This document shows positions 21,874 to 32,870 of a DNA stretch of 64,000 nucleotides, piece by piece. A model generated the notes under the pieces. It saw only the letters and a list, made by a program, of their open reading frames with translations. It did no database searches and was not told the origin of the DNA. Each line of letters begins with the position of its first letter. Position 1 is the stretch's first letter. Made by a program: the position numbers and the translations under genes. Source of the DNA: Reticulitermes speratus (Eukaryota > Arthropoda > Insecta > Blattodea > Rhinotermitidae); NCBI GenBank assembly GCA_021186555.1, contig JAJKFL010000001.1, positions 56,576,031 through 56,640,030 of the forward strand. The letters are read 5' to 3'.

Positions 21874-22313
21874 TAATATGTTTACCGCTGTGAAAAATTC
21901 AAATTAGGCATAAATAAGCCATACAAAATCTCATTGCTGGTCTTCACAAATTACGTGTGCCTATAGTGGCCCTAGACACTCTCACATAATAAAGGGAAAT
22001 AATCCACTATTTTACGGTTTGGTTTCAGTTGCCCGAAGAAGTGATAATAAAAGAGGAAAGTTAGAGCAGCAGTAATACATGCGTGCTGCGCTCTAAGTCT
22101 TTACGTCTCATGTCCTACATAAATGTTGTCACCAAACATCTGAATTTCGGCAAAAATTATCCTTACGTAATCAATCTAAGCAGGCAGTGTTTAGCGCTTT
22201 GTCGTACTGTCTGTCTTGTCGTTCACACGTAAACCAGGCATAAAATAATCTCATTTAGTTAAAAGGGAGGCAGAAGTGGTCAGCAACATACCATGTTTTT
22301 TAACCCATATTAA
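21874..22313. other. Unassigned sequence
   Basis: Nothing recognised. Confidence 0.4.
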
Positions 22314-22477
22314 TAGAAATGACGGGAAGACGAGGAAGAAGGCGTAAGCAGCTACTGGATGACCTTAAAGAAAAGAGAATATACTGGAAATTGAAAGAGG
22401 AAGCACTAGATCGCACCCTGTGGAGAACTAGCTTTGGAAGAGACTACGGACCTGTCGTAAGACAGACAGCAGAATGA
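22314..22477 (+). mobile_element. LINE A, short 3' fragment
   Basis: Open frame EMTGRRGRRRKQLLDDLKEK, RIYWKLKEEALDRTLWRTSF, GRDYGPVVRQTAE and stop, then the TGAATGAATT tail. The shortest of three LINE A copies; 5' truncation close to the polyprotein end. The frame is unbroken, so it is younger than, or luckier than, the other two. Confidence 0.87.
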
Positions 22478-22754
22478 ATGAATTAATGCCTACCAGTGCC
22501 CCAAAGAATAACTTCCCTGCAGTTATTAATATACTTAGATGTCACGCTTCATTAACAGAAATTTGCCAGCTCACAGCCTGTACTTTCAAGGAAATTCAAG
22601 GAAATAGCGAATTAAAAGCCTCCTGCAGGGAATAAAATGCACAACTGGTACATTTGTAGCGTTATCAGAGATAAACATGCCTGTAGGTGGGAACTGTCAA
22701 ATGTATCTACCGAAATGCCATCTGACATTTTACTAATATACCTTAAGTGTTATC

Positions 22755-23277
22755 AGGCGCTATCGCGCAATTGCGAAAAGCGACTAGTAGCTTCGTCGTT
22801 TGTGCCTATCTGTCGTTCCGCATGGTACAACTCGGTTCCCTCTGAACGGATTTTCATAAAATTTGATATTTGAATATTTTTCGAAAATATTTCTAGGAAA
22901 GTCAAATATCATTAAAATCTGGCAAGAATAACGAGTACTTTACATGAAGACCTGTGAATATTTATGATCATAACTCGCTGAATTCTTCTTAGAATGAGAA
23001 ATATTTCAGACAGAAATTGTACAGAAAATCAAAACACAATTTTATGTTCAATAAATTTGTTTCAGAAAACCGTAATGTTTAGGAGATAATATGGAAAAAT
23101 ACGGTAGAACCAGGCAGGCCACAGGTGACATAATAAGGCGCACGCGCATTGCACACTGGATAACTAAGGCTACAAACACACACTCAGAATATGTAATACT
23201 TATTGCTTTTCTACGGCAACAATGGCTACGTGAACGCGCCTCCAAGTTACGCTTTTAATACACTGCTTGTCTTGTTG
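22755..23277 (-). mobile_element. R1 interspersed repeat, copy 3
   Basis: Complete minus-strand copy from AGGCGCTATCGCG to CGTGAACGCGCCT plus the outer flank ending GCTTGTCTTGTT. Landmarks GGTTCCCTCTGAACGGA, AATTCTTCTTAGAATGAGA, AGGCGCACGCGCATTGC and ACACACACTCAGAATATG match copies 1 and 4. Confidence 0.8.
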
Positions 23278-24650
23278 CAATACGATTTTATCCTTAATTT
23301 CGTTAACCATATATTTTCATGTCATTAGTTTATCTACATTCACTTCGGACCTTGATATGACTTACAGTGACACAACACTCACATCACGTTTAAAGAGAAC
23401 AAGCGAATTTCATCAGCCAGGATTATGGAAGACAGACACGCCTAACGTAAACCCCACAGTCTCAAGAAGAGTGTGAATGTGTGACGTCGCATGCTGCTAC
23501 CGCAACTTCTGCAGCACCACACGGTTATCAGCCACGTGTGAGAGATTTATCAGCCATCGGCCAAAATGGAGACCGACAGCTGAAAACATCGATAAACAAG
23601 AAAGATAAACGTGCATCTTTATAGAACTGTCATTTTATTTATTCTTATATGAAACTGCATCTGTCCGACGCTTATTTCTATGCGTCGTTATAGTGACGGT
23701 AAAAATGAGATGGAGGTCATTATTATGAGGCGCTTTGCACTGTCTGAGCAAACAGTGGCACTGACAAAACGTAAGTATATACAACGGGAATAACGATTTA
23801 TACACAAAGGTGAATCCCTCCAAATACCATCATGTGAACGGGCATACACAGGTGTTCTGTTGTTTTGAGTTCCGCTCGTCCTGGAGGAGACGCTTATCTG
23901 GACATCTCAGACATGCGGGAGAGACGCCTTTGCATCGATACTTAAAACTCATGCAAACGAATGCTTTAGAATTATTACTGCTAAAATTCATAAAGTGGAC
24001 TCACGTCAGTCAGTAGGTGAACAAGCCCTAGGACTAAAGCACATCTTAGACATGTATTTATGATTATTTTTGGACTCCTTTTGGACAGAATAATAAACCC
24101 ATATAAAAATTCTTAACAGCAGATTTTTTGCCCAGATTTACAACTACGACTGTTCGAAGCAGGCCTTGTGCCTTAAAGTTAGAACAGCAAAACCCTTTAT
24201 AGTGACCTGTTGTGTATATGTTTAATTGAAATAGGAAGAGAGAAACCAGAGTTTCGTCATGTCAGTTGGCAACACTGTTTAAAACACACGGCACGATAAC
24301 CCAGACGACCAAAGTCTAGAATTTCGATGATGTAAATGTATCATCTCTTACCCGCCTTTACTCCTGACTTAGGCCCCAAAATCCCAATTCTTTCCACCTC
24401 TTTGGGTCACTGAAGAAGTTGAAGGAAGGCCAGATATTATAGGAGGACAGCCCAAGAGCAAGTCCAAAAGTTCACAACACCGTCCGATAAGAGACACGCC
24501 GACACACGCCACATAGACTAGATCCGTTTGGATCATACACGAAGTACGCAGATGTTTGTACGCATGCTTGGCGTAAAATTACACAAAACCTTCGACTCTT
24601 GCCTCCATCGTAATCTCACGTCAGTCCTGAAGTCAACAAACTGTACAATT
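23278..24650. other. Unassigned sequence
   Basis: Ordinary AT-rich DNA with short random frames. No repeat shared with the rest of the window was noticed. Confidence 0.45.
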
Positions 24651-24721
24651 CTAACATTTTAACATTTTATTACTGTAATACCAAGAGTGTTGTGTCGGTA
24701 CTAGCAGACCCTTGTACTTTG

Positions 24722-24767
24722 GATTCCCTGAAGATGGCAACCCCGGCGCTGAAACGTGTAGGAATTT
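24722..24767 (+). ncRNA. Hammerhead ribozyme, type I, short stem III (E5)
   Basis: Stem I AUUCC/GGAAU (five pairs), box CUGAAGA, extra U, short imperfect stem II (GGC with GCG/CU), GAAA, self-complementary ACGU, then GUA. Downstream the tail motif ATGCACGG lies at 24835-24842. A single ribozyme; the left flank has only weak inverted partners. Confidence 0.72.
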
Positions 24768-25088
24768 TATGTTATGTATGATTTGTAGTCTTTTTATGTG
24801 CGTTTGTTGGTTACTGTAATTATTTGTAACAATAATGCACGGAGTATAAAATGTCAAATTTTTTATTGCCTTGTTTACAGTACCCCGTTACGGGGCCCAA
24901 ATTTGATACAGATGCATCCAGTCTGCACCCTCCCATTATATTCTTTAACATCTGTAACAATTAATATTATCCTGTCTTCTATTACCGGATTGTGAAGACG
25001 TGACAGATTTAGGCCTATAATAATTTCTTTCAATTTCCGACACCTAGCAGCTAAGAGAGGCAGTAACGTGTACAATTTCTGTTTCTGT

Positions 25089-25478
25089 GATGCAACAGCC
25101 CAAATCGGGCTTAGGCCGCCTCGTTTGGGGTTTCTGGATCACAGACAATTAGACACACACACGCACACCCGGTAGAGCTCCTCTGAACGAGTGATCAGCT
25201 TCTCGCAGAGGTCGCTACCTACACAACACATAAAAAACACAACAGACGAACATCCATGCCCTCAGCGGGATTTTGTTTTCCTGTCCCGTTTTTTCCCTTT
25301 GATCCATTTTGTACTTTTAAATCCTTTCGTCCTTCTTCATGTCACTTTATGTTCCATACTAGTCCTTATACAACTAACACAACACAAACATCCATGCCCC
25401 AGGCGGGATTCGAACCCACATCCTAGTAAGCGAGCGGCCGAGACCACGCCTTAGACCGCACGGCCAGCGGGATCGGCA
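25089..25478 (-). mobile_element. SINE-2, minus strand, with internal insertion or doubling
   Basis: The 3' part (25089-25265) and head (25386-25478, B box GGCGGGATTCGAACCCACA on the plus strand) are separated by about 120 bases that include GTCCCGTTTTTTCCC. The block AACATCCATGCCC plus GCGGGATT occurs on both sides of the extra piece (about 25248 and 25387). Either an insertion with target duplication or two partial SINEs joined. Confidence 0.8.
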
Positions 25479-26284
25479 ATAAATGTACAAATAATGAACA
25501 AAACTAACAACAAATTCAACAGAATGACTAAGCCCAGGGGCAGTATATTCTATGCAGAGGCCAAGAATATACGAGTACATAGGCTATATTTACGAGTACA
25601 TAGGCTATGCTCTCAGGAATATTGCACGTGGTTGAAAAACTGAAGTGTAGAACACTGCTTACACTGAACTTGCAACGTAATTATAAAGAGAGATAGGAGT
25701 GAACGTTAGAACAATCTCTCATACGTACGTTGTGTTTATCGAGTATCTCAGCATAGAAAGGTACGGTGATCAGTTATTGTGAATTTCAGTCTGTAATTCT
25801 AATATCGACAACATGCCTGTTTGTACGGAGCTATTTAATTAGCCAGTGAACACACAGTATTTAAATTACATAAATACAACCCCATTGCTACATAATAAAG
25901 TGCTGATGACAAATTACCCTCTCAAAAAGATTTATCCTCTTTTAAAGGGGTGTAATATATCTTGTGCAAGCTTTTAGCAAAACCACCTTATCTGGAAGCC
26001 TAATGGATGAGTCGCACCATGGATCAAAATAGATCAATTAATTTATAGGAACCCACACATTACTACGAGAAGGCAGGAGAAACAGTTCCTTTCCTACAAC
26101 AATTTTTTTTACAGAAAATGTTACGCTGTGGGGTCAGAAGAGGGGGGTGAGCAGATATAAGCCTCCAACCAAAGAACATTGGGGTGGGGGGGGGAGAGGC
26201 CGGATCAGTAAGTTCCAATTAGTGCCCAGGGTTAGAACGCAAGCAAATTTTACACGTCCACTGCGGTATTCTTGGTTAGAAAAC
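25479..26284. other. Unassigned sequence
   Basis: A G-rich run at 26168-26182. Nothing else recognised. Confidence 0.4.
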
Positions 26285-26400
26285 CATGTAGTCTGTTGGG
26301 GTTTTTCTGACGTTTCGGAGAAACCTACTGCCTCCGTCTTTAACAGTTCAACACCTTTGTAACCACTACCCGACTACACAGACTGCAGGGAATGATAGCC
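26285..26400 (-). mobile_element. Hammerhead remnant, family F1, E17
   Basis: Minus strand: AAAGACGGAGGCAGUAGG, UUUCUCCGAAACGUC: second box GAAA and stem II are kept, the first box is eroded. Flanks ACCATGTAGTCTG and CCGACTACACAGACTG are the inverted F1 outer arms. Confidence 0.6.
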
Positions 26401-26851
26401 AAATAGACCACAATATAAGCATTTTTTCGAATGTTCTCTCCACTCGCCTTGTGTCTCTTCATGGTCCTGCAGCATTCAAGCAATTTTTTTGCCGAGCTCG
26501 CAGAAAAAGTGCTGTAACAGTAATCTATGTGACATCCAGAGAACAGTTTAAGAGGTCGTCATGAAACTTGACATTGGGATGACCCACCAAAATGTGCTTA
26601 AATATTCCACAACGGCTCAAAAGCGGTAATAAGTAATAAACACCTTAAGCGCAGACCTAACTGCACGTCTGGGCGTATTACCACAGCAAATCGCTGAATA
26701 TATGTCCTGGCGAAAACTGTTGAAATAAATTTATAAAAAAAAAAGAAGCACTCGTTAGTCTAAATCCAGAACACTTTCCCCGTAATTCGGTTTCCAATAT
26801 AATTGAAAACAAACGACAGAATACAGCAGCAGTATCTTTACGCTATAACTA

Positions 26852-27036
26852 CAGTCGAACACGGTTATAACGACATCGGTTTATGTGACACCTCGTCTAT
26901 AAAGTCAGATATTCTGTGGTACCAATTAATTCCTCACTGTTAACCATAACGTTATACTATACCGTTATAACAACACTCGTTTATAACGACACAATATATT
27001 CAGTCCATTTTTTGACGTTATAACCGAGCTCGACTG
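26852..27036. mobile_element. pogo/Tigger-type MITE, copy 2, intact ends
   Basis: TA target duplication on both sides (26850-26851 and 27037-27038). Terminal inverted repeats CAGTCGAACACGGTTATAAC and GTTATAACCGAGCTCGACTG. 185 bases; no coding capacity. It needs a transposase from elsewhere in the genome. Confidence 0.9.
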
Positions 27037-27752
27037 TACATTTTGTTACTTGTTGAGATTTGTTTTCAAAAGGAAAGAGTAATGTCAGTCACCTGGATGG
27101 GACTTCTGAACTGATTGGCTGTCTTGAAATGTTAGATTGAACTAACGTCGTTGGAAGCCATCTTACTACATACGACATTGTACAAATCCATCAATAATTC
27201 AAGGCAGACCTCGTGGAAAACTAAATGTATAAACAAAAACGTTTAAAACGTATCACACAATATCATGACAAGACAGAAAACTACTGAGACCTACGCAAAG
27301 ACAAAAGGAAAAATTAAAACGTAACTTATTTGCATAAACAGTGAAGCTGTTAATGGCGTCAAAATGGCTCAGAATGTGGGCGAAACTTGAGACACTGTAA
27401 TGAGGAGAAAAACATTCGGGCTCCATCAAAAGGAATTTTTGTTTCATGTGAATAGGCTACTACGGCACAGTCTCTGTATCGAGGTTAGAGAAAGGAGTCA
27501 CATGGATGGTAGTAATGAGAATGTTAAGAGACCTTTCTGCTTACTGTTACATTCATCTTCAGCAGCCAATGTTCCTTGTAACCAGTCCAAAGTGCTAGCG
27601 CATGTTACAAATTGTATCTCTACTAACATTTACATGAGAACTGGGAAGTGTGCTGGCAGGGGAAACGTAACAAATGACATCCCCTTGTGATATATGAAGA
27701 GTAAAACGGAAGTACAAACCACGAACAACAACTGAATTTGTACAAATTTTAT

Positions 27753-27800
27753 TGCTTGCTACATGTTTCGGCTTTCGTGAAAAGCTATCACCAGACAATT
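27753..27800 (-). ncRNA. Hammerhead ribozyme-like motif, one core change (E6)
   Basis: Minus strand: stem I UUGU/GCAA, box CUGGUGA (A6 position changed to G), extra U, stem II AGCUUU/AAAGCC, GAAA, ACAUGU, A. Probably inactive because of the core change. Confidence 0.65.
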
Positions 27801-27809
27801 AAAAATACG

Positions 27810-28330
27810 TAAAGAAAGGTAATTAAATACAACCCGATAGAATGATATTTTTTCAAACAGTTCAGATATCAACTTTACAATAATTGGATTTGTATAAGCC
27901 GAATCTAGATAAAAATCAAGACTGTATATTAAATATTGAAATATAATAAGTGTATGTTATATTAAAATATTAAAATTGTTTTCCAGAATTCGGGTGTAAA
28001 AGGAAAGTTCTTCAATATTAAAATAAGCCCCGTGGGGTACAATTTGCGTTAGTTTTGTTTCTTAATTTTGATTGGCGCAACACAAGTACAGTACAATATA
28101 CAATTTTTCCCCGTGGTTTTTCGTCCTTTGTAGAGAGGCTGGAGCCACAGGACTTCTTCCGTGGCCTGAATATACTGAGTGACTCACCGTTCAGCTGCTG
28201 AGTCAGGAATTCGGGCTGTTAATTCAGTGAGACGACTACTTAGAGGGTGGGTGAGGTTAGTCGATCATACAGCCAGTGGGCGAGAGGAACCGTGCGTTAG
28301 TGCTCGAAGTCAGTAAAGCAACGAGTGAAC
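27810..28330. other. Unassigned sequence leading into the 37-base array
   Basis: 28120-28330 is GC-richer and could be the start of a transposable element whose leader contains the array, but no family is recognised. Confidence 0.35.
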
Positions 28331-28832
28331 ATTGTCAGTGCGGTGCTGTGAACACCGACCCCCAGACATTGTCAGTGCGGTGCTGTGAACACCGACCCCC
28401 AGACATTGTCAGTGCGGTGCTGTGAACACCGACCCCCAGACATTGTCAGTGCGGTGCTGTGAACACCGACCCCAGACATTGTCAGTGCGGTGCTGTGAAC
28501 ACCGACCCCCAGACATTGTCAGTGCGGTGCTGTGAACACCGACCCCCAGACATTGTCAGTGCGGTGCTGTGAACACCGACCCCCAGACATTGTCAGTGCG
28601 GTGCTGTGAACACCGACCCCCAGACATTGTCAGTGCGGTGCTGTGAACACCGACCCCCAGACATTGTCAGTGCGGTGCTGTGAACACCGACCCCCAGACA
28701 TTGTCAGTGCGGTGCTGTGAACACCGACCCCCAGACATTGTCAGTGCGGTGCTGTGAACACCGACCCCCAGACATTGTCAGTGCGGTGCTGTGAACACCG
28801 ACCCCCAGACATTGTCAGTGCGGTGCTGTGCC
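28331..28832. repeat. Minisatellite, 37-base unit, about 13.5 copies
   Basis: Unit ACATTGTCAGTGCGGTGCTG plus TGAACACCGACCCCCAG, nearly identical in every copy; one copy near 28466 lacks a C. Each unit contains the hairpin CGGTG-CTGTGAA-CACCG. High identity implies recent expansion. Confidence 0.94.
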
Positions 28833-29100
28833 CTCATCAGTCCTTCAAATGTCGGCCACGAGCGCTAATTTCTATTCCGACAGCGAAGCGCGGTCTTTAT
28901 GGTGGCGCGAACAAATGGGTAGGAATCCCCATTCCTTGCAATTCTATGCCCTCGGCCCTCTGACGAACGACATCCAGGGATCACAAGTTATGCGGGTCGC
29001 TGAACGTGCCGGGGTCATAGAGTGTGTCAAACCTTTCGCCCCCTCCGCTGCCCCCCCCCTTATTTTATTAAAAAAATTCGGAATAAACTGTATTGCTTAA
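28828..29100 (+). other. Unrecognised 90-codon open frame after the array
   Basis: Begins MPSSVLQMSATSANFYSDSE and includes WWREQMGRNPHSLQFYALGP and VMRVAERAGVIECVKPFAPS. Base composition is higher in GC than the surroundings, and it ends in a C-run. I do not know this protein. It could be a host exon piece or a decayed transposable-element gene; chance is also possible. Confidence 0.25.
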
Positions 29101-29383
29101 GAGGCAAGATAGGAGAGTCGTTAAAGCGACAAGCTGCATGCTGGACAAAATTAGGCGGAAGCAAAAACTGTTTTTTCTACTGTTTCCAGAACACACTCCA
29201 GTATGCTATCAAAGAGGGAGCAGGTTACCTTTTCCCTTGGATAAAAAGGCGTAAGTAGGCACTTATTTATTTATGAATAACTTAGCGACGTCACTGGATG
29301 TGGCAAAGTTAAAAATTGTGAAAGACACGAATAAATCAAAATTGCATACGTGAGGAAATTCAGAGCAGATTAAATTCGGGGAA

Positions 29384-29384
<1 letters not shown>

Positions 29385-29420
<36 letters not shown>

Positions 29421-29421
29421 T
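29385..29421. repeat. (ATT)n microsatellite, possible LINE 3' tail
   Basis: About 12 units. The adjacent block TTTTCACCCGGTGGCAGTAG may be the 3' end of an element read on the minus strand, with ATT units as its tail. Confidence 0.75.
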
Positions 29422-29534
29422 ACTGCAATTGGGTTTTCACCCGGTGGCAGTAGTCCTTACACTAGTACACACAATACAAATGGACATATAAATATACATA
29501 AAATTAACAATACAAAACAAACTATACACAATTA

Positions 29535-30200
29535 CAAAACAAAATACATACAGTAAATACAAGTACACACATTAGAACACCGTACACACATTACAAAAAC
29601 ATCCACACCTTGCAAAAGCATCCACTCCTTACAAAAGCATCCACACCTTACAAAAACATCCATACCTTACAAATACATCCACACCTTACAAAAACACCCA
29701 TACACATACAAAACAAAATACATACAGTAAATACAAGTACACATATTAGAAGAACCCCGTTCACACCTTACAAAAGCACCCATGCACATACAAAACAAAA
29801 TACATACAGTAAATACAAGTACTCATATTAGAACCCCGTTCACACCTTACAAAAGCACCCATGCACATACAAAACAAAATACATACAGTAAATACAAGTA
29901 CTCATATTAGAACACCGTACACACCTTACAAAAACACCCATACACATACAAAACAAAATACATACAGTAAATACAAGTACACACATTAGAACACCATACA
30001 CACATTACAAAAACATCTGCACCTTACAAAAGCATCCACTCCTTACAAAAGCATCCACACCTTACAAAAATATCCACACCTTACAAATACATCCATACCT
30101 TACAAAAACACCCATACACATACAAAACAAAATACATACAGTAAATACAAATACACATATTAGAAAACCGTACGCACCTTACTAAAACACCCTTACACAT
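29535..30200. repeat. Compound minisatellite, unit about 80 bases with 20-base sub-units
   Basis: The block AAAACAAAATACATACAGTA plus AATACAAGTACACA recurs at least six times, spaced by variable numbers of CCTTACAAAAACATCCACAC-type sub-units. Strand asymmetry is strong (almost no G on the plus strand). Confidence 0.85.
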
Positions 30201-30299
30201 ACAAAACAAAACAAAATATCTGCTACCATTTCTTATGTATTTTTATTTAAAACACAAGGATTAAAAGCTATGGAACTATAATTTTGCCTGTTGCTTTGT

Positions 30300-30705
30300 A
30301 CGGGTTTGGAACTTGGCCACTCACACGAAGCGAGAAACATAGACGCATGGTGTTCGAAAGTAGCTTGCTGAGGCTAATGTTTGGCCCTAAGTTGGAGACA
30401 GCAAAAGGAGGTTGGTGAACTCCGCGTAATGAAGAGCGTGATTCTTTTATTGAGCAGCAAAAAATATTTGTATGATAAAATCAAGAAGGATTGGATGAGA
30501 AGATGCAAGTGACATGTGTGGGGGGAAAGAACAAATGCGTATAGAGTTTTGGTGGGAAAATCTGAAGGGAGAAGGTTACTTGGAAGACCTAGATGTAAGT
30601 GCGACGATAATAAAAAAATCTTAAAGAAATAGAATGGAAGTATATGTTGCATTCATCTGGCTCAGGATATGGACGAGTAGCAGGATCTTGTGAATATAAT
30701 AATTA
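30300..30705 (+). mobile_element. LINE B, C-terminal fragment, decayed
   Basis: Plus-strand frames read YGFGTWPLTRSEKHRRMVFE and SSLLRLMFGPKLE, then after several frame changes LVGKSEGRRLLGRPRCKCDD and NKKILKEIEW. These follow the order of the LINE B tail (YGSETW, LHNEEL, KSRRMRWAGHV, GKPEGKRPLGRPRRRW, WI-LAQDR). At least three breaks. Older than the LINE A copies. Confidence 0.72.
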
Positions 30706-31567
30706 AATATCGGTTTCCTTAAAATTAACAGAAAAGTCTTACTAGATGTGGAACTATTAGATTCTCAAAGAGGACTTAATGGGATTGGTTAATTAGCGAC
30801 GTCAGTCGATGGGGGAAATGTTGTAGTAAATTGTCCCTTGCAGTGTGGATAAATCCTTCTGTTGTGTGGAATGGTGCACCGTATTAAACCAAAATTCCTA
30901 GCTTATTATTTTTAACAAAGTCGAGACTCCGTGATTCATGTACGGGCACTTCCTACGATCCTTAGCCTACACATCCTTTCCTACGGCTAGCCACTGCTCT
31001 CGACAACTGGTTAGCAACATTCATAACGTCGCCCGTTAAACAGGTCTGTCTAATGTGGGAAATCCTTCGGCGGTGGTTTACACTGCGCGAATTCTCCCGG
31101 CGGAGTTTAAATAGAAAGCGCATGGCGTACAGAAACATACACACCGCCAGGTGAGATGGCCAGTAGCTATTGGAAGGACTGGGAAAAAAATCAATCATTT
31201 GTGGTCCACAAATAAAACCCTTGGTTGGGGATCAGGTAACGGCCTTTCCCAAATTCAAGGAGGCATTACGTGCAAAAAAGGTGTGCTGGGAGGTGCCATC
31301 TCACACGCCTGTAACACGGGCACCACATCTGATGGCAGCGAAATTATCGTAAAAAGACATGCCGTCATGGCGGCAATGAAGTATGAAATGCCATGACGAC
31401 GAAAACAAACACAGCTCTGAAATATTGTGCGTCAAATCTAATAAAAGCTTCTTAAGATAGTTTCATTGAAAAACGAGAACAAAGTGCAGTGTTTTTCGCG
31501 GCTTGATACAAATAACGTCTCGTAAGTCCGTTCTTAATTTAGAATCCATATTCTGAAATATTTATAG
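30706..31567. other. Unassigned sequence
   Basis: Opposed short frames at 30962-31396 show no known domain. Confidence 0.4.
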
Positions 31568-31665
31568 GTACCAGGCTCTTTCCCGAGGGCAAAGCGGCCG
31601 GGGCATGGCGCTACCACCCAACCCTCTTCTAGGGTTGGGGTCGAGAATGGGTAGAGCTGTATGTG
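31568..31665 (+). mobile_element. SINE-4, 3' fragment
   Basis: ACCAGGCTCTTTCCCGAGGG, AAAGCGGCCGGGGCATGGCG and AGAATGGGTAGAGCT match the SINE-4 3' half. Head missing. Confidence 0.6.
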
Positions 31666-32520
31666 TACCTCGTTTGTGTGCCTGTTTGGTATATTATGAG
31701 ACAGAGTTTACCCTTCTTTATTCGGAAATATCAGAGAGGACAATTTATATACCATTGCTGTTTGCTTATCTCCTGAAATTCCTTTCATGTTATGAAGATG
31801 GTAGCACAAAATATTTACTTGGGCTGACGACACAATGAATCAACTCATAATAAGAACAGGAAATATTGAATTCCGTCTGTTAGGCACGACCACGCATCCT
31901 GGCTTGTAACTTTCATCTGTTCTGTTGTGGCCAATCTGGGAGCATCACCTAGGCAACCAAACAAGACGTCACAATAGCCAAGGGCCATAATGCAATGATA
32001 AACCTACAGATTCAATGAGATCGAAAGGTCGTAGACGAATTGGCATGCTTTTGCCGAAATGCAAAACTGGCGTGTTAACAATCCGAATTGAATGCCGGCA
32101 TGTATTGTTGTTGCCTTCGTATCAACAGGAGGTGGAGCTTATGAAAAGAAACTAGTTCCTAAAAGAGAAATGAAGAAAAGCCGGGCACGTGTGCAGACCT
32201 TCGATTTTTTCTTTTTTTTTTTTTTTTTTTTTCTTCTGTCTTCATTCCTGTCTCGAGAATGCCGTACAACTGGTGTCCAGAAATATAAGAATTGCATTTT
32301 GTGAAAAAAAGATTTAGCCAATCTTCCTTCACAAAAGTGAAAAGATACTTATTTAAGGTAAAAAAAAAACCTTTGCATAATCTGATCGATTTTCATTAAA
32401 AATGTTATGGAAACTATGCCATTGCATGACACCCAAATGACACAAATTTTATTTCAACAATCATGGCGGTCGTGCAAAGTTGTGAGGCTAGTGCGACACT
32501 AGCGCCACTTACGTTCACGT
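31666..32520. other. Unassigned sequence with T run at 32203-32234
   Basis: The T run (interrupted by single C) may be an A-tail of a minus-strand retroelement, but no body is recognised next to it. Confidence 0.4.
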
Positions 32521-32526
32521 GACAAA

Positions 32527-32649
32527 ATGAGTGTCGTGATAGATGTTGAAGAAATGTATGAATCTGATCTCCGTAATTTGTTAGCAGAACACAAAGTAAT
32601 AATACGAGTGAAAGTTTTGTTTAGCTTTCGGTTTGAGGGTAATAACTGA
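32527..32649 (+). CDS. Candidate 40-codon reading frame or first coding exon, unrecognised
   Basis: ATG in a favourable context (GACAAAATGAG, A at -3) opens MSVVIDVEEMYESDLRNLLA EHK and runs to a stop at 32647-32649. The first 23 residues look more protein-like (acidic, amphipathic) than the rest, and the sequence AAAGTAATA after codon 23 could be a weak splice donor. The upstream 70 bases hold GC-rich words such as TCATGGCGGTCGTG. No repeat copy of this stretch was seen in the window. This could be a host first exon, a transposable-element gene start or chance. Confidence 0.22.
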   Translation: MSVVIDVEEMYESDLRNLLAEHKVIIRVKVLFSFRFEGNN

Positions 32650-32870
32650 TGCACCGCAGGAGTCAAGCATATGAAACTTAATACTGAGATAGATCATAAG
32701 CTTGTCTATGCAGTAGATGTGTGAGAAAGAGATTGTAGGCTACAAATTAGAGAAACGGCGAAGACGCAAAACTTACAGCCCCAAGCAACAAATTTAACGT
32801 ACACGCAGTCGGAGCGGAAGTTGCAAGTGTCTCACAAAACTATAAGGAGACGAAATAACAGGCAAAGGCA

